Of a stretch of 64,000 nucleotides of DNA, positions 1-7,999 are shown piece by piece (the stretch's first letter is position 1; each line of letters starts with the position of its first letter). A program made the position numbers and the translations under genes. The stretch is from assembly GCF_003001675.1 (NCBI RefSeq), contig NZ_PVYW01000017.1:145627-209626 (forward strand), in the 5' to 3' direction. The notes under the pieces were generated by a model. The model was given only the letters and a program-made list of their open reading frames with translations, was not told the DNA's origin and did not search any database. This DNA is from Cohnella sp. SGD-V74 (GTDB lineage Bacteria; Bacillota; Bacilli; Paenibacillales; Paenibacillaceae).

Positions 1-44
1 CGGCCGATCGAAGCGGACCTCTTCGGCCGGCGGAGCAGGCGTGC

Positions 45-1751
45 CTACTTGGCCGCGTTGACTTCCTTCGTGATGTCGTCTCCGCCAAGCTTTTTCCACT
101 TCTCCACGTAGGAGTCGAATTCGTCCAGCGGCGCCGAACCCATGATGATCTTGGTGAATGTCTCGCTCCTCATTTGATTCAGCGTCGCTCCCTTCTGCGT
201 CATCGACTCCGTGTCTCCCTTGATGTAGCCGTTTTTCAGGAACAGGTTATTTCGATCGTAATGGTCGATTACGCTGAAGGCGCTGTTGTCCGGACCGGCC
301 CACCCATTGGAGCTCCACAACGTGTTGTCTCCGGCCTTATATTTCTCAATGTTGCCGACATTGTCCTTAATCCAGTAATTTTCGAGTACGCTCTGATCGT
401 TCTCCTTGAAATACTTGCTCACGTTCTGATGAATGAACAGGTTCTGCTGCGGGAAGAACGTCGTCATGACGGCCAATTGATAGAATTGATCCGGATAGGT
501 TTCCAGCTTGCTGTCCTGTCCGTGGTAGATCGGATCGAAGTCGGGGCTGAGCGCCGGGTCCTTCGCGTAGAAATAGTTGTACAGCTTGATAGCGGCTTCC
601 GGGTTTTTCATCTTCTTGTTCACGACGTAGAACGTGGCGGACGATCCGTTGATCATCGGTTTGGCCTGCTGTCCGTCGGCGGATACGATCGGGTACGCTT
701 GCCAATCGGCATTCGGGTCTTTGTTCTTGGAGTCCTGCAGCGGCCAGAACGGCAGGAAGTGCTGACCGAAGACCATGCCGATTCTGCCCGCCGTTACCGC
801 CTCCGCGACCTTGCCCCCGTCTTTGACGGAAAATTCCGTATCGATATAGCCGTTGCCGTACATTTCCGCCACTTTGCCGAGAGCGGTCCTGACCGCCGGT
901 TGAACGCCCCCGTAGACAAGATTGCCGCTGCCATCGTCCAGCCACCCGTTGGCGTATCCGGTATAGCCTTCGAAGAAACCGTCCAGCGAGGCAAAGCCGC
1001 CGAACAGATCCTTCTGGAGCCCCAGGCCGAACGTATCGTTCTTCCCGTTCCGATCCGGATCGTCCTTCGTAAACGCTTCCACGATGTGAAGCACGTCATC
1101 CATCGTTTTCGGCGGCTCCAGATTCAGATTTTTCAACCAGTCCGCGCGAATCCATATCATCGAAGCTCCGTCGATCGCGCCGTTAATTTGCGGCAGCCCC
1201 ATGAGCCTGCCGTCCACCGTTGCCTGCGACAGGCCGATACGCTGGTCTGCCTCCATCATCTGCTTCGTGAAGTCGGAAGCGTACTGATCAAACAATTCGG
1301 TAATGTCCATGGCGACGCCCGTATCCACCAGCATTTTGAACTGTCTCGAATTGACCGGGATAATGTCCGGCAAGTCGTTGGAGGAGATCGATACGTTCAT
1401 TTTTTGTTCCAGCTGTGCACCCGGCACGGTCCACAGGTAATTGATCTTAATGCCCAGATCGTTCTCGTAACCGCGCGTCCACACGTTGTCGCTCAGTACG
1501 TCCGGCTTGATCGACACCGATTTTTGCACCTGATCGCTTAATCCCATCACCGAAGTCACGGTAATCGGCGGGTCGTATTTCGCTTTCGGATCGGCAGGCT
1601 GCTCCGCGCCGGCAGTCGATGCGCCGCCGGCTGAGGGAGAGCTTGCCCCCTTATGGTTGTCGTCGTTCGAACCGCTGCACGCGGCAAGCGACCATGCCAT
1701 CATGCCGATCATCGCGACCGACAGCGCTTTATGAAGTCGTTTTGTTGTCAT
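45..1751 (-). CDS. ABC transporter sugar-binding lipoprotein (LplA/YtcQ type)
   Basis: Extracellular solute-binding protein of about 568 residues, probably for an oligosaccharide. The ATG at 1751 follows an AAAGGGGA ribosome site; an upstream extension in the same frame has none. The N-terminus is a lipoprotein signal (KRLHK, hydrophobic stretch, SLAAC lipobox), then a Ser/Gly/Asn-rich linker, then a fold with the DPDRNGKNDT calcium-loop-like segment and a GRIGMVFGQ stretch typical of LplA-like proteins. It lies downstream of a YesM/YesN pair on the same strand, 111 bp after the regulator stop, so that pair probably controls it. Permeases are not next to it here; they may lie left of the window. 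Family call is strong, substrate unknown. Confidence 0.9.
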   Translation of the reverse strand: MTTKRLHKALSVAMIGMMAWSLAACSGSNDDNHKGASSPSAGGASTAGAEQPADPKAKYDPPITVTSVMGLSDQVQKSVSIKPDVLSDNVWTRGYENDLGIKINYLWTVPGAQLEQKMNVSISSNDLPDIIPVNSRQFKMLVDTGVAMDITELFDQYASDFTKQMMEADQRIGLSQATVDGRLMGLPQINGAIDGASMIWIRADWLKNLNLEPPKTMDDVLHIVEAFTKDDPDRNGKNDTFGLGLQKDLFGGFASLDGFFEGYTGYANGWLDDGSGNLVYGGVQPAVRTALGKVAEMYGNGYIDTEFSVKDGGKVAEAVTAGRIGMVFGQHFLPFWPLQDSKNKDPNADWQAYPIVSADGQQAKPMINGSSATFYVVNKKMKNPEAAIKLYNYFYAKDPALSPDFDPIYHGQDSKLETYPDQFYQLAVMTTFFPQQNLFIHQNVSKYFKENDQSVLENYWIKDNVGNIEKYKAGDNTLWSSNGWAGPDNSAFSVIDHYDRNNLFLKNGYIKGDTESMTQKGATLNQMRSETFTKIIMGSAPLDEFDSYVEKWKKLGGDDITKEVNAAK

Positions 1752-1814
1752 GCCCGTTCCCCTTTTTATCCGTCGTTGAGTTACAGCGGCCGACTGCAAT
1801 TTCATTGTAAATAA

Positions 1815-1850
1815 ACTGTAAGCACTTTCATATCTTCATTTCTTTACAGT
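1815..1850. promoter_or_regulatory. Inverted repeat upstream of binding-protein gene
   Basis: Arms ACTGTAA (1815-1821) and TTACAGT (1844-1850) are perfect complements separated by 22 bp, in the 111-bp gap between the response regulator stop and the lipoprotein start. It could be an operator for the adjacent AraC-type regulator or a weak processing hairpin. No clear consensus promoter was seen with it. Confidence 0.3.
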
Positions 1851-1862
1851 TCATTCATTTGT

Positions 1863-2597
1863 TTACCTGTTGGCGGCATCTCTGTAATCCTGCGGTGTAA
1901 GGCCCGTTATTCGCTTGAACGAACGAGTGAAATTCGACGAGGAACCGTACCCCAGCGCTTCGGCGATGTCGTTGACCTTGATGTTCGGATCGGTCAGCAT
2001 TTGCTTGGCCCGTTCCACTTTCACGTTCTGGGCGTATTCGGATAGATTAAGGCCGGTTTGCTGCTTGAAGAAACGGGACAGATAGCTCGGGTTAAAATGA
2101 ACGACTTCCGCCAGCGACACCAGCGAGACGTCCTGATGGAGATGCGCTTCGATATAACTCTTGACCTTGTCCACGATTTCCATCGCCCGTCCTTCCGTCC
2201 TCAGCATCCGCAGGGACGGGTCCAGTTCCACGGCCAGTTCCTCGACGACCTCGACGATTTTGTCGTAACCTTCGGTCTTCAGCACGTAACGTTCGGCCCC
2301 ATGCTCCAGAGCGCCGTAGGCATAATCGAACTCCTTGTAGCCGGTCAGAAAAACGACCTTGCATGCCGGCCAATGCCGCTTGGCCTGCTTCAGCAGTTCG
2401 ATTCCGTCGATCCCCGGCATGCGAATGTCCGATATGAGAAGATCGATTCGCATCCGACTGATCAGCTCGAGCGCGTCTTTGCCGGAATAGGCGCGGTGAA
2501 CGTCCAGCTCCCACTTCTCGTTTTCCTTGAATTCCTCGTACAGCCCGTCCGCGATGATCGGCTCATCGTCGACAATAAGCAATGTAAGCATGAACAT
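1863..2597 (-). CDS. AraC-type response regulator (YesN family)
   Basis: Response regulator with an N-terminal receiver domain (acidic pair at residues 10-11, phospho-acceptor Asp57 in SDIRMPG, conserved Lys near residue 111) and a C-terminal AraC/XylS double helix-turn-helix (about residues 145-244, ending in the GLTPQDYR signature). It is about 244 residues, shorter than many YesN proteins because the linker is minimal. Two ATGs (2597 and 2591) share a GGGGAGGAAGGG ribosome site; the first has better spacing. It starts 17 bp after the histidine kinase stop, so the two are cotranscribed, and it probably controls the binding-protein gene just downstream. Confidence 0.92.
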   Translation of the reverse strand: MFMLTLLIVDDEPIIADGLYEEFKENEKWELDVHRAYSGKDALELISRMRIDLLISDIRMPGIDGIELLKQAKRHWPACKVVFLTGYKEFDYAYGALEHGAERYVLKTEGYDKIVEVVEELAVELDPSLRMLRTEGRAMEIVDKVKSYIEAHLHQDVSLVSLAEVVHFNPSYLSRFFKQQTGLNLSEYAQNVKVERAKQMLTDPNIKVNDIAEALGYGSSSNFTRSFKRITGLTPQDYRDAANR

Positions 2598-2613
2598 CCC
2601 TTCCTCCCCGAAT

Positions 2614-4344
2614 TTATTCGCCGACCTCAAGCCGGATCGCGACGACCACGAAATCCGGGCCGTTGACGATCCGAATTCCGCTTCGCTCGCCGAAGCGAAG
2701 CCGGATTCTTTGATGAATGTTGAGCATCCCCGTCGTCTCCTTCTGACCGAAATCCGCCGCTGTCGCCTCGTCCGTGACCGACAGAAGCGCCTCTTCGCTC
2801 ATCGGCTCGCCGTTATTGGCAACCTCGATTCTTATTCCGCGCGGTTCGGGGATAAATTGGACATGAAGCACCCCGTTCTCTTCCATTTTCTCCAGCCCGT
2901 GTTCGAAAGCGTTCTCAATGATCGGCTGCAAAATGAGTCTCGGCACCGCCAAGCCTGCGTATTCGGTCGGCAGCTCGCCGAATTCGACCCGTATCCGGTT
3001 CGAGAATCGTTTCTCCTGGATGTCGCAGTACACTTTGGCATGATTGACCTCCCGCTCCAAAGTGACCTCGTCCGACGCGTTGCGGCTAAGGAACTGGAAG
3101 TATTCCCCCAGCTGCAGTTGAAACTTCATCAGTTCCTCGTATTTGCCCCTTCGCGTCATCGTATACAGAAGAAAAAAGCTGTTGTAGAGAAAATGAGGAT
3201 TGATTTGCGCCTGCAGCTGCTTCAGTTCCGCGCGCTGCACCATAATGGTCTGCCGGTAATTCTGATCGATCAGCGAACGCAGCCGGACGAGCATCGAGTT
3301 GAAGCGATGGTACAGGACGCCGAATTCGTCTTCGAACGGGTGTCCGATCGTAAAGTCCAGATCTCCCGTTTCGAGTCTTCTGAAGCCGTCGAGCAGCTTG
3401 CGCAGAGGACTGCGGAGAAATCGAATAATCGCCAGCGAGAACAGCACGGCGATCAGCATGACGGCGGTCGTCAATATCCAGAACCAGATTTTATGCTTGT
3501 CCAGTCCTGCGAAGAAAGCGTCCTCCGGCAAATAACTGACGAGCGTAACCCCGAGATAAGGCGACGTATCGAAAATGTACAAATAGGACTTGCCTGCGAT
3601 TTCGACCGTCCCGCTGCCGCTCTCCCGATCGTCGATCAGCGACCTGATGCGTTCTTCGGCCAAAGTCGCCTGCGTTTTCGACAGCAGCAGCCGTTTGCCG
3701 GAATCCAGCAGGAAGGAACCGCTGTCCTTATCCGCGTTAAGGGAGCCGAGCGAGGCTTTCAATTGCGGCAAGGACAGCTTGACCAAGACGGAATATAGAG
3801 GGGGAGAGCCGGACGTGCTGTAATTGGGCGGAAAAAAGGCGTTAAGAAACAGATGATTGTCTTGATAAATCAACTGAGAAGGCGTTGAATCGTCGAACAG
3901 CTGCATCCGCTCCAAGTCAGAGGGCTGCATTTCGCCGATGCTTCCTTCGGCGGGAATCGCACGTTGAATCGACGGGATATATGCGGTAACGTTTTCGATG
4001 TATACGCTTCCGTTTTTGATCGCGCTTAATCGCTGCTGCAGCTTGATCATGTAATAACCTCTCTCGTACGCGTTCATGAACGGAACGTTGTTGGCGAGCA
4101 GGTTAATATCGTCGTTGTACAGCGTATCGGATTGAACGAGCTTCATGCCTTGAATTTCTTTGGAGATCTTGTCCAAATAATACGACATTTGCGCCGCTTT
4201 GGAATTGGAGATCTCCTCCTTGATCGCGTTTAAGCCCCACATGTACATGTTGATCCCGATCGCGTACAACGGCGCCATAATAATCAAGAAAGTAAGAATA
4301 AGCCTTATCAGTATCGACTTCCGCCAAAAGGCGAATATTCTCAC
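2614..4344 (-). CDS. Sensor histidine kinase (YesM family)
   Basis: Membrane histidine kinase of 576 residues. A first transmembrane helix (about residues 12-34) is followed by a large extracytoplasmic sensor region (35-285), a second helix (286-309), a HAMP domain, and the LytS/YesM-type kinase core with phospho-accepting His384 in the INPHFLYN motif. A C-terminal HATPase domain carries the LQPIIENAFEHG N-box. Start is GTG at 4344 behind AAAGGGGA. It is the first gene of a kinase - regulator - binding protein set; such kinases usually sense carbohydrate availability, but the ligand cannot be read from sequence. Confidence 0.92.
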   Translation of the reverse strand: MRIFAFWRKSILIRLILTFLIIMAPLYAIGINMYMWGLNAIKEEISNSKAAQMSYYLDKISKEIQGMKLVQSDTLYNDDINLLANNVPFMNAYERGYYMIKLQQRLSAIKNGSVYIENVTAYIPSIQRAIPAEGSIGEMQPSDLERMQLFDDSTPSQLIYQDNHLFLNAFFPPNYSTSGSPPLYSVLVKLSLPQLKASLGSLNADKDSGSFLLDSGKRLLLSKTQATLAEERIRSLIDDRESGSGTVEIAGKSYLYIFDTSPYLGVTLVSYLPEDAFFAGLDKHKIWFWILTTAVMLIAVLFSLAIIRFLRSPLRKLLDGFRRLETGDLDFTIGHPFEDEFGVLYHRFNSMLVRLRSLIDQNYRQTIMVQRAELKQLQAQINPHFLYNSFFLLYTMTRRGKYEELMKFQLQLGEYFQFLSRNASDEVTLEREVNHAKVYCDIQEKRFSNRIRVEFGELPTEYAGLAVPRLILQPIIENAFEHGLEKMEENGVLHVQFIPEPRGIRIEVANNGEPMSEEALLSVTDEATAADFGQKETTGMLNIHQRIRLRFGERSGIRIVNGPDFVVVAIRLEVGE

Positions 4345-4476
4345 GCCATCGTCCCCTTTGTGCCGCTGAATGTTAACGTTCCTGTATTATAGGATCAGTT
4401 CTCCGCATTCATCAAGAGCGAAAAGCGTCCGGCATCGGTATAACATGCTCTTGTTGGATGATTTGTGGCAAACCAA

Positions 4477-4498
4477 AACCACTCTGTAGAGAGTGGTT
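4477..4498 (-). terminator. Terminator after the coiled-coil protein gene
   Basis: A 9-bp perfect stem (AACCACTCT / AGAGTGGTT) with a four-base loop, followed on the minus strand by a T-rich tail. It lies about 30 bp past the stop of the gene ending at 4531. Confidence 0.7.
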
Positions 4499-4530
4499 GG
4501 TGGAAGGAATCTATTCTTTTCTCGCTTGTC

Positions 4531-5190
4531 TTAAAACCGTATCCCTAAGTCTTTTCCTAAACTTTTATAGTGGTTTAGTACGATTTGAATTATTGAATTG
4601 CTTTGTTCTAGAAATTTAATGTCCTGTTCATAATCTTTTATCTGCTGATTTTGCTCTGCAACTTGCTTCTCAATATTTGTAATTTTATTACGAATATAAT
4701 TCAACTCATCTTGATCCTTTGCAAACTCTACTTCTTTTTTAGCAATTAACAATTGATCGTTGTATTTACTAATTTGCAAATTGTTGTTTTCAAGCTCTCT
4801 TTTATATCTATCAATTTTTGAATCAATTTGCTTTTTATGATTTAAAATGTCTGTGTACTCGTTCATAAAATCTTGTTGTGCAAATCCGCTGCTCTTTAAT
4901 TTTCCAAAATAATTACCTGAAGTATATTCAAGAACAATTTTTGATTTAGAATTTTCTTTGATCTTAAACCCAAGCATCCAACTAGCCTGTTTCAATGATA
5001 TGTAGGTTGTATTATCAACAACTATTGCGCCTTTAGGAGCACCCATATTTTCAATTTCTATATTTTTTTCTGCTGTAACCTTTTTTCCAAGAACTGATTT
5101 TATTTGTTCGGCAGAGACAGAAAATGATATTGCTAATAATACCCCGGATATGAATCCAACTATTAAATAGCGCAATGATTTTTTATCCAT
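4531..5190 (-). CDS. Secreted coiled-coil protein with stalk-like domain
   Basis: Protein of 219 residues. ATG at 5190 is preceded by GGAGGA with 6-bp spacing. Residues 1-28 form a signal peptide or single membrane anchor ending in SVSA. Residues about 50-85 (AIVVDNTTYISLKQ, then WMLGFKI) resemble the repeat of copper-amine-oxidase N-terminal-like 'stalk' domains found in Paenibacillus surface proteins. Residues about 105-205 are a long charged coiled coil. It is strikingly AT-rich and Lys/Asn/Ile-rich beside its GC-rich neighbours, which suggests horizontal acquisition. No enzyme motif is visible; function unknown, perhaps a surface or structural protein. Confidence 0.75.
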   Translation of the reverse strand: MDKKSLRYLIVGFISGVLLAISFSVSAEQIKSVLGKKVTAEKNIEIENMGAPKGAIVVDNTTYISLKQASWMLGFKIKENSKSKIVLEYTSGNYFGKLKSSGFAQQDFMNEYTDILNHKKQIDSKIDRYKRELENNNLQISKYNDQLLIAKKEVEFAKDQDELNYIRNKITNIEKQVAEQNQQIKDYEQDIKFLEQSNSIIQIVLNHYKSLGKDLGIRF

Positions 5191-5369
5191 AAGAAATCCT
5201 CCAGTTATTATTATTTCTACGCATATGTACTGTTTGAAAGCATTGGAACCATTGCGTAAAAGTCCAAAATCATACGCCAATTGCTCCATTCTATAGCACA
5301 TTTATAGCTTAATCTTCGATGATTATCAACAAAATTTTACAATCATTCAAAAATACGCCGACAAAATAT

Positions 5370-5377
5370 GGTATAAT
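5370..5377 (+). promoter_or_regulatory. Extended -10 promoter of the toxin gene
   Basis: TATAAT at 5372-5377 preceded by TGG, an extended -10 element, 63 bp upstream of the small toxin start. No good -35 is present, as is common with extended -10 promoters. Confidence 0.55.
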
Positions 5378-5440
5378 CCTCCATACAACAGTATAGGCTT
5401 TGAGGGCGGTCGGCTAGTCTCCCGGAAGGGAGGTGATGCC

Positions 5441-5548
5441 ATGGAGGTTAAAGACGCTTTGATGTTGATGATCGGTTTTGGTGCGCTAATTATCGCGTTG
5501 CTGACACTGGTTGTCGCAATCGTCACAGCGTTTAACCAAAAGAAATAG
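5441..5548 (+). CDS. Holin-like toxin of type I toxin-antitoxin system
   Basis: A 35-residue hydrophobic peptide starting MEVKDALMLMIGFGAL and ending NQKK. One transmembrane helix covers residues 7-30, with acidic residues at the N-terminus and a basic tail. This matches the 'putative holin-like toxin' (Hol_Tox) family of Bacilli, related to TxpA/BsrG-type toxins that depolarise the membrane. A strong GGGAGGTGATG ribosome site sits 5 bp upstream of the ATG. An antisense promoter lies 3' of the gene, the layout expected of a type I system. Easy to miss because of its size. Confidence 0.85.
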   Translation: MEVKDALMLMIGFGALIIALLTLVVAIVTAFNQKK

Positions 5549-5648
5549 ACCGCCCTCAACCCAGGGATAACGGTCTATTTCCAATCACTTATCCGCAAGC
5601 CTACCGCCCTTAAAAGCGGCTGTTGTGGGGAGTCGTGTTAGCGCACGG
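5538..5648 (-). ncRNA. Predicted antisense antitoxin RNA (RatA-like)
   Basis: Predicted from layout and signals, not from a covariance match. The minus strand has a strong promoter (-35 TTGACT at 5678-5683, 17-bp spacer, -10 TGTAAT at 5655-5660), giving a start near 5648. Transcription would run into the toxin mRNA 3' region and stop at the hairpin 5544-5579, which is followed by TTTCTTTT on this strand. The resulting RNA of roughly 110 nt would pair with the end of the toxin mRNA, as RatA does with txpA in B. subtilis. Confidence 0.6.
5544..5579. terminator. Stem-loop at the toxin stop codon
   Basis: Perfect 9-bp stem AATAGACCG (5544-5552) with CGGTCTATT (5571-5579). It overlaps the toxin stop codon. 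On the minus strand it is followed by a T-rich run, so it may end the antisense RNA; on the plus strand it would shape the toxin mRNA 3' end. Confidence 0.6.
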
Positions 5649-5654
5649 CTCCTT

Positions 5655-5690
5655 ATTACATTTACCCTATTGACTATAGTCAATAGAACT
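5655..5690 (-). promoter_or_regulatory. Antitoxin RNA promoter in a 20-bp palindrome
   Basis: The -35 TTGACT lies inside the perfect palindrome CTATTGACTATAGTCAATAG (about 5667-5686), so TTGACT is present on both strands. Spacer to the -10 TGTAAT is exactly 17 bp. The palindrome may also bind a regulator or drive a second, outward transcript. Confidence 0.6.
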
Positions 5691-5783
5691 TCTGTCTAAA
5701 GTATACCACGACGATTTATTCTGTAAACAGAATTTAAGCAACAAAAACCATATGCGCAACCCATTCGCATGAGGTCGAGCTTC

Positions 5784-6818
5784 TCAACCCCGAATCAACG
5801 TGACCTTAAACACGCTTCCCGAGTCGGAACTCGTCTCCAGTTCAACGGTCCCCTGGAAAAGTGCAAGCAAATGGCGAACAATCGACAGACCCAAGCCAGC
5901 GCCGCCACTTCTGCGCGCTCGTGACGAGTCGATTCGATAAAACCGCTCAAAAACCAGCTCCCTGGACGGAGCAGGGATTCCTTTTCCGGTGTCCGAAACC
6001 TGAACTGCAACCTGTCCATCTTCATGCGATACTTGCAGCGTAACGTTTCCATTCGGCCGATTATACCGGATGGCGTTGTCCAGCAAGTTGCGAAAGATCA
6101 GGAATAAGAAGCTTTCTTCCCCCCTTACCAAGGCCATACAGGGCTCCATCAAATGAATCGTCACCCCATATTTGACTGCCACCGGTTCCATAAATGAAGT
6201 TACGTCCACGAGAATGTCGGCAAGCTCAACAACCTCGTGTTCGCTATGCGACCGATCGTACGTTCCGTCAGCCAGCAGCAACAAATCCTCCGTTAACGAC
6301 TCCAACCGTGAAAGCGTCCGCTCCGTTGTCTCCTTGTACTCTCTCCATTCGCTGGGATCAATACCTTCGCTGTCTCCGGCCACTTCCAGATTCGTGCGCA
6401 GGATGGAAAGCGGCGTTCTTAATTCGTGCGCGGCCGCGGAAACAAAACGGGCCTGCTGCTTAAAAGAGTGTTCCAGCCCATCCATCATCGTATTGAATGC
6501 GATCCCGAGCTTCTTCAATTCATCGTGAAGCTCGTCGATTTCCAGCCGTTTGTGAAGGGTGGCTGACGTTATTCCCGCAGTTGTCTCACTCATCCGCTTC
6601 ACAGGCTTCAGAACAATCACGGCGAGCCATTGCGCGCTAACAACCATGGCTGCTAAAGCGACAAGCAAGCTGATTATGCGCCCTTGCAGCTCTGGTACAA
6701 TCCTGTAAGTCGAGAAAAAAGACTCTATCGCCGCATAGAGAACAATCATGATCGCCAAATGAACAATCGCAAACAGCGTCAATCTGGAACGCAGGGAAAG
6801 ACGGCTCCATCGTCTCAT
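5784..6818 (-). CDS. Sensor histidine kinase (HAMP-HisKA-HATPase)
   Basis: Membrane sensor kinase of 344 residues. Two transmembrane helices (about residues 13-32 and 47-70) flank only a short external loop, so it probably senses a membrane or envelope signal. A HAMP linker follows (71-122), then HisKA with phospho-accepting His131 in AAAHELRTPLS, then a HATPase domain with NLLDNAIRYN, DTGKGIP and GAGLGLSIV boxes. Its ATG overlaps the response regulator stop (ATGA at 6815-6818), so translation is coupled. Together with the regulator it faces a divergent thiol-redox operon, its likely target. Confidence 0.93.
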   Translation of the reverse strand: MRRWSRLSLRSRLTLFAIVHLAIMIVLYAAIESFFSTYRIVPELQGRIISLLVALAAMVVSAQWLAVIVLKPVKRMSETTAGITSATLHKRLEIDELHDELKKLGIAFNTMMDGLEHSFKQQARFVSAAAHELRTPLSILRTNLEVAGDSEGIDPSEWREYKETTERTLSRLESLTEDLLLLADGTYDRSHSEHEVVELADILVDVTSFMEPVAVKYGVTIHLMEPCMALVRGEESFLFLIFRNLLDNAIRYNRPNGNVTLQVSHEDGQVAVQVSDTGKGIPAPSRELVFERFYRIDSSRARRSGGAGLGLSIVRHLLALFQGTVELETSSDSGSVFKVTLIRG

Positions 6819-7528
6819 TTCGTTTCCTCTTTCTTTCCGGCTGCGGGCAGAGCCCATTTATAACCGTAACCCGGAACGGTTTGAATCGCCTTTTCTCCTG
6901 CCTCCGGATCATAGTGCGAAAGCTTTTTGCGCAATGAATTGATGTGAACCCGAACCGTTGAGGAAAGGGGATCCGCATGAATATCCCACACGTGCTCAAG
7001 AAGCCGCTCAGACGAAATGACCTCGCCGGGATGCAGCATCAAATATTCTAGCAACCCGAATTCTTTTCTCGTTAATGAAAGAAGAACGTTGTCGAACCAG
7101 ACTTCCTTCGTTTTCGAATCGAGGGTAAGCTGTTCGAACTGCAGGACCGGGCTTTTCACGGACGAACTCCGGCGAAGGAGCGCCCGGATGCGGGCAAGCA
7201 ATTCATTGAACACAAAGGGTTTACGAAGGTAGTCGTCCGCACCCGAATCGAGCCCTTCCTCCACTTCGTCCGGATGGCTGCGCGCTGTCAGCATGAGGAT
7301 AAAAACATCGTTATGATGCGAGGACTGGCGAATGCGTTGGCATAGCGAAATGCCATCCAGCTCCGGAAGATTGATGTCAAGGAGAATAACGTCATAATCG
7401 TTGGTATCCGCGAGCTCCCACCCGGTTAACCCGTCAACCGCGAGGTCCACTGCATAACCTTCCCGCCTTAGTCCCTTGGCTAGTGCCCGTGAAAGATCCT
7501 CCTCATCTTCAACAATGAGGATTCGCAT
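6815..7528 (-). CDS. OmpR/PhoB-family response regulator
   Basis: Response regulator of 237 residues. Receiver domain with acidic residues at 7-9, phospho-acceptor Asp51 in LLDINLPELDG and Lys in YLRKPF; winged-helix DNA-binding domain at about residues 127-226, ending with VPGYGYKW. ATG at 7528 follows GGAAGGAG. OmpR-type regulators bind direct repeats; two TTAACA copies with an 11-bp period sit in the divergent intergenic region. First gene of a two-gene operon with the kinase. Confidence 0.94.
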   Translation of the reverse strand: MRILIVEDEEDLSRALAKGLRREGYAVDLAVDGLTGWELADTNDYDVILLDINLPELDGISLCQRIRQSSHHNDVFILMLTARSHPDEVEEGLDSGADDYLRKPFVFNELLARIRALLRRSSSVKSPVLQFEQLTLDSKTKEVWFDNVLLSLTRKEFGLLEYLMLHPGEVISSERLLEHVWDIHADPLSSTVRVHINSLRKKLSHYDPEAGEKAIQTVPGYGYKWALPAAGKKEETK

Positions 7529-7620
7529 ACCACCACTCCTTCCATGACAATGACACTAGATTATCACACATTTTTCCGCGAAACGAGGAAAATCATGCAG
7601 TCTTTCGGAGCTTCGCTTAC

Positions 7621-7653
7621 TTAACAAGGATTTAACAGCTCGACCTTTATAAT
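7621..7653 (+). promoter_or_regulatory. Direct-repeat operator and -10 of the redox operon
   Basis: TTAACA at 7621-7626 and again at 7632-7637 form a TTAACA-N5-TTAACA direct repeat, the spacing used by OmpR/PhoP-type regulators. A -10 TATAAT lies at 7648-7653 with no good -35 at the proper distance; the repeat covers the -35 region, the arrangement of an activated promoter. Inferred target of the adjacent two-component system. Confidence 0.55.
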
Positions 7654-7715
7654 CAAAGCAAATCTTCCTTTGGCATGGAGGAGGTTTAACAGAAGGGACA
7701 GAAGGAGGAGGTTTT

Positions 7716-7988
7716 TTGTTGATTGAAGTGGTATCGGCTGGACCGGGGTGTTCCATTTGTCAAAAAGCGCTGAAGCTTGTTAAGCAAGCAGCGGAGGAAT
7801 TCCCGCAGATCGAGACTCGGGAGTTAAATGTGGTGGAGCAGTTTGAACGTCTCCAGGAACTGAACATTTTCAGCGCTGGAGCGATTCTTATTAATGGAAA
7901 AGCGGGATTTGGCTCTCCGCCCTCGCTAGCTAAGCTTCGTGAACGTGTGTACGAATTGCTCAAACCTGAAGAGAATCTACAAAATTAA
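7716..7988 (+). CDS. Thioredoxin/glutaredoxin-like small redox protein
   Basis: A 90-residue thioredoxin-fold protein with a CSIC active site (Cys12, Cys15) after the first beta strand and a possible cis-Pro region near residues 68-70. No signal peptide, so cytoplasmic. Start is one of two adjacent TTG codons (7716 or 7719) behind AAGGAGGAGG. It heads a three-gene operon with a CcdA-like membrane protein 11 bp downstream and a redoxin, suggesting that it supplies or receives electrons in a thiol-disulfide relay. The family is certain in outline; partners are inferred. Confidence 0.85.
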   Translation: MLIEVVSAGPGCSICQKALKLVKQAAEEFPQIETRELNVVEQFERLQELNIFSAGAILINGKAGFGSPPSLAKLRERVYELLKPEENLQN

Positions 7989-7999
7989 AGGAGACACAA

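Noticed and set aside
174..1541. 455-codon open frame on the plus strand opposite the binding protein
   Set aside because: Arg/Val/His-rich shadow of the real minus-strand lipoprotein gene; no ribosome site and no recognisable domain.
5347..5559. 70-codon minus-strand frame over the toxin gene
   Set aside because: Antisense to a recognised toxin; no start signals.
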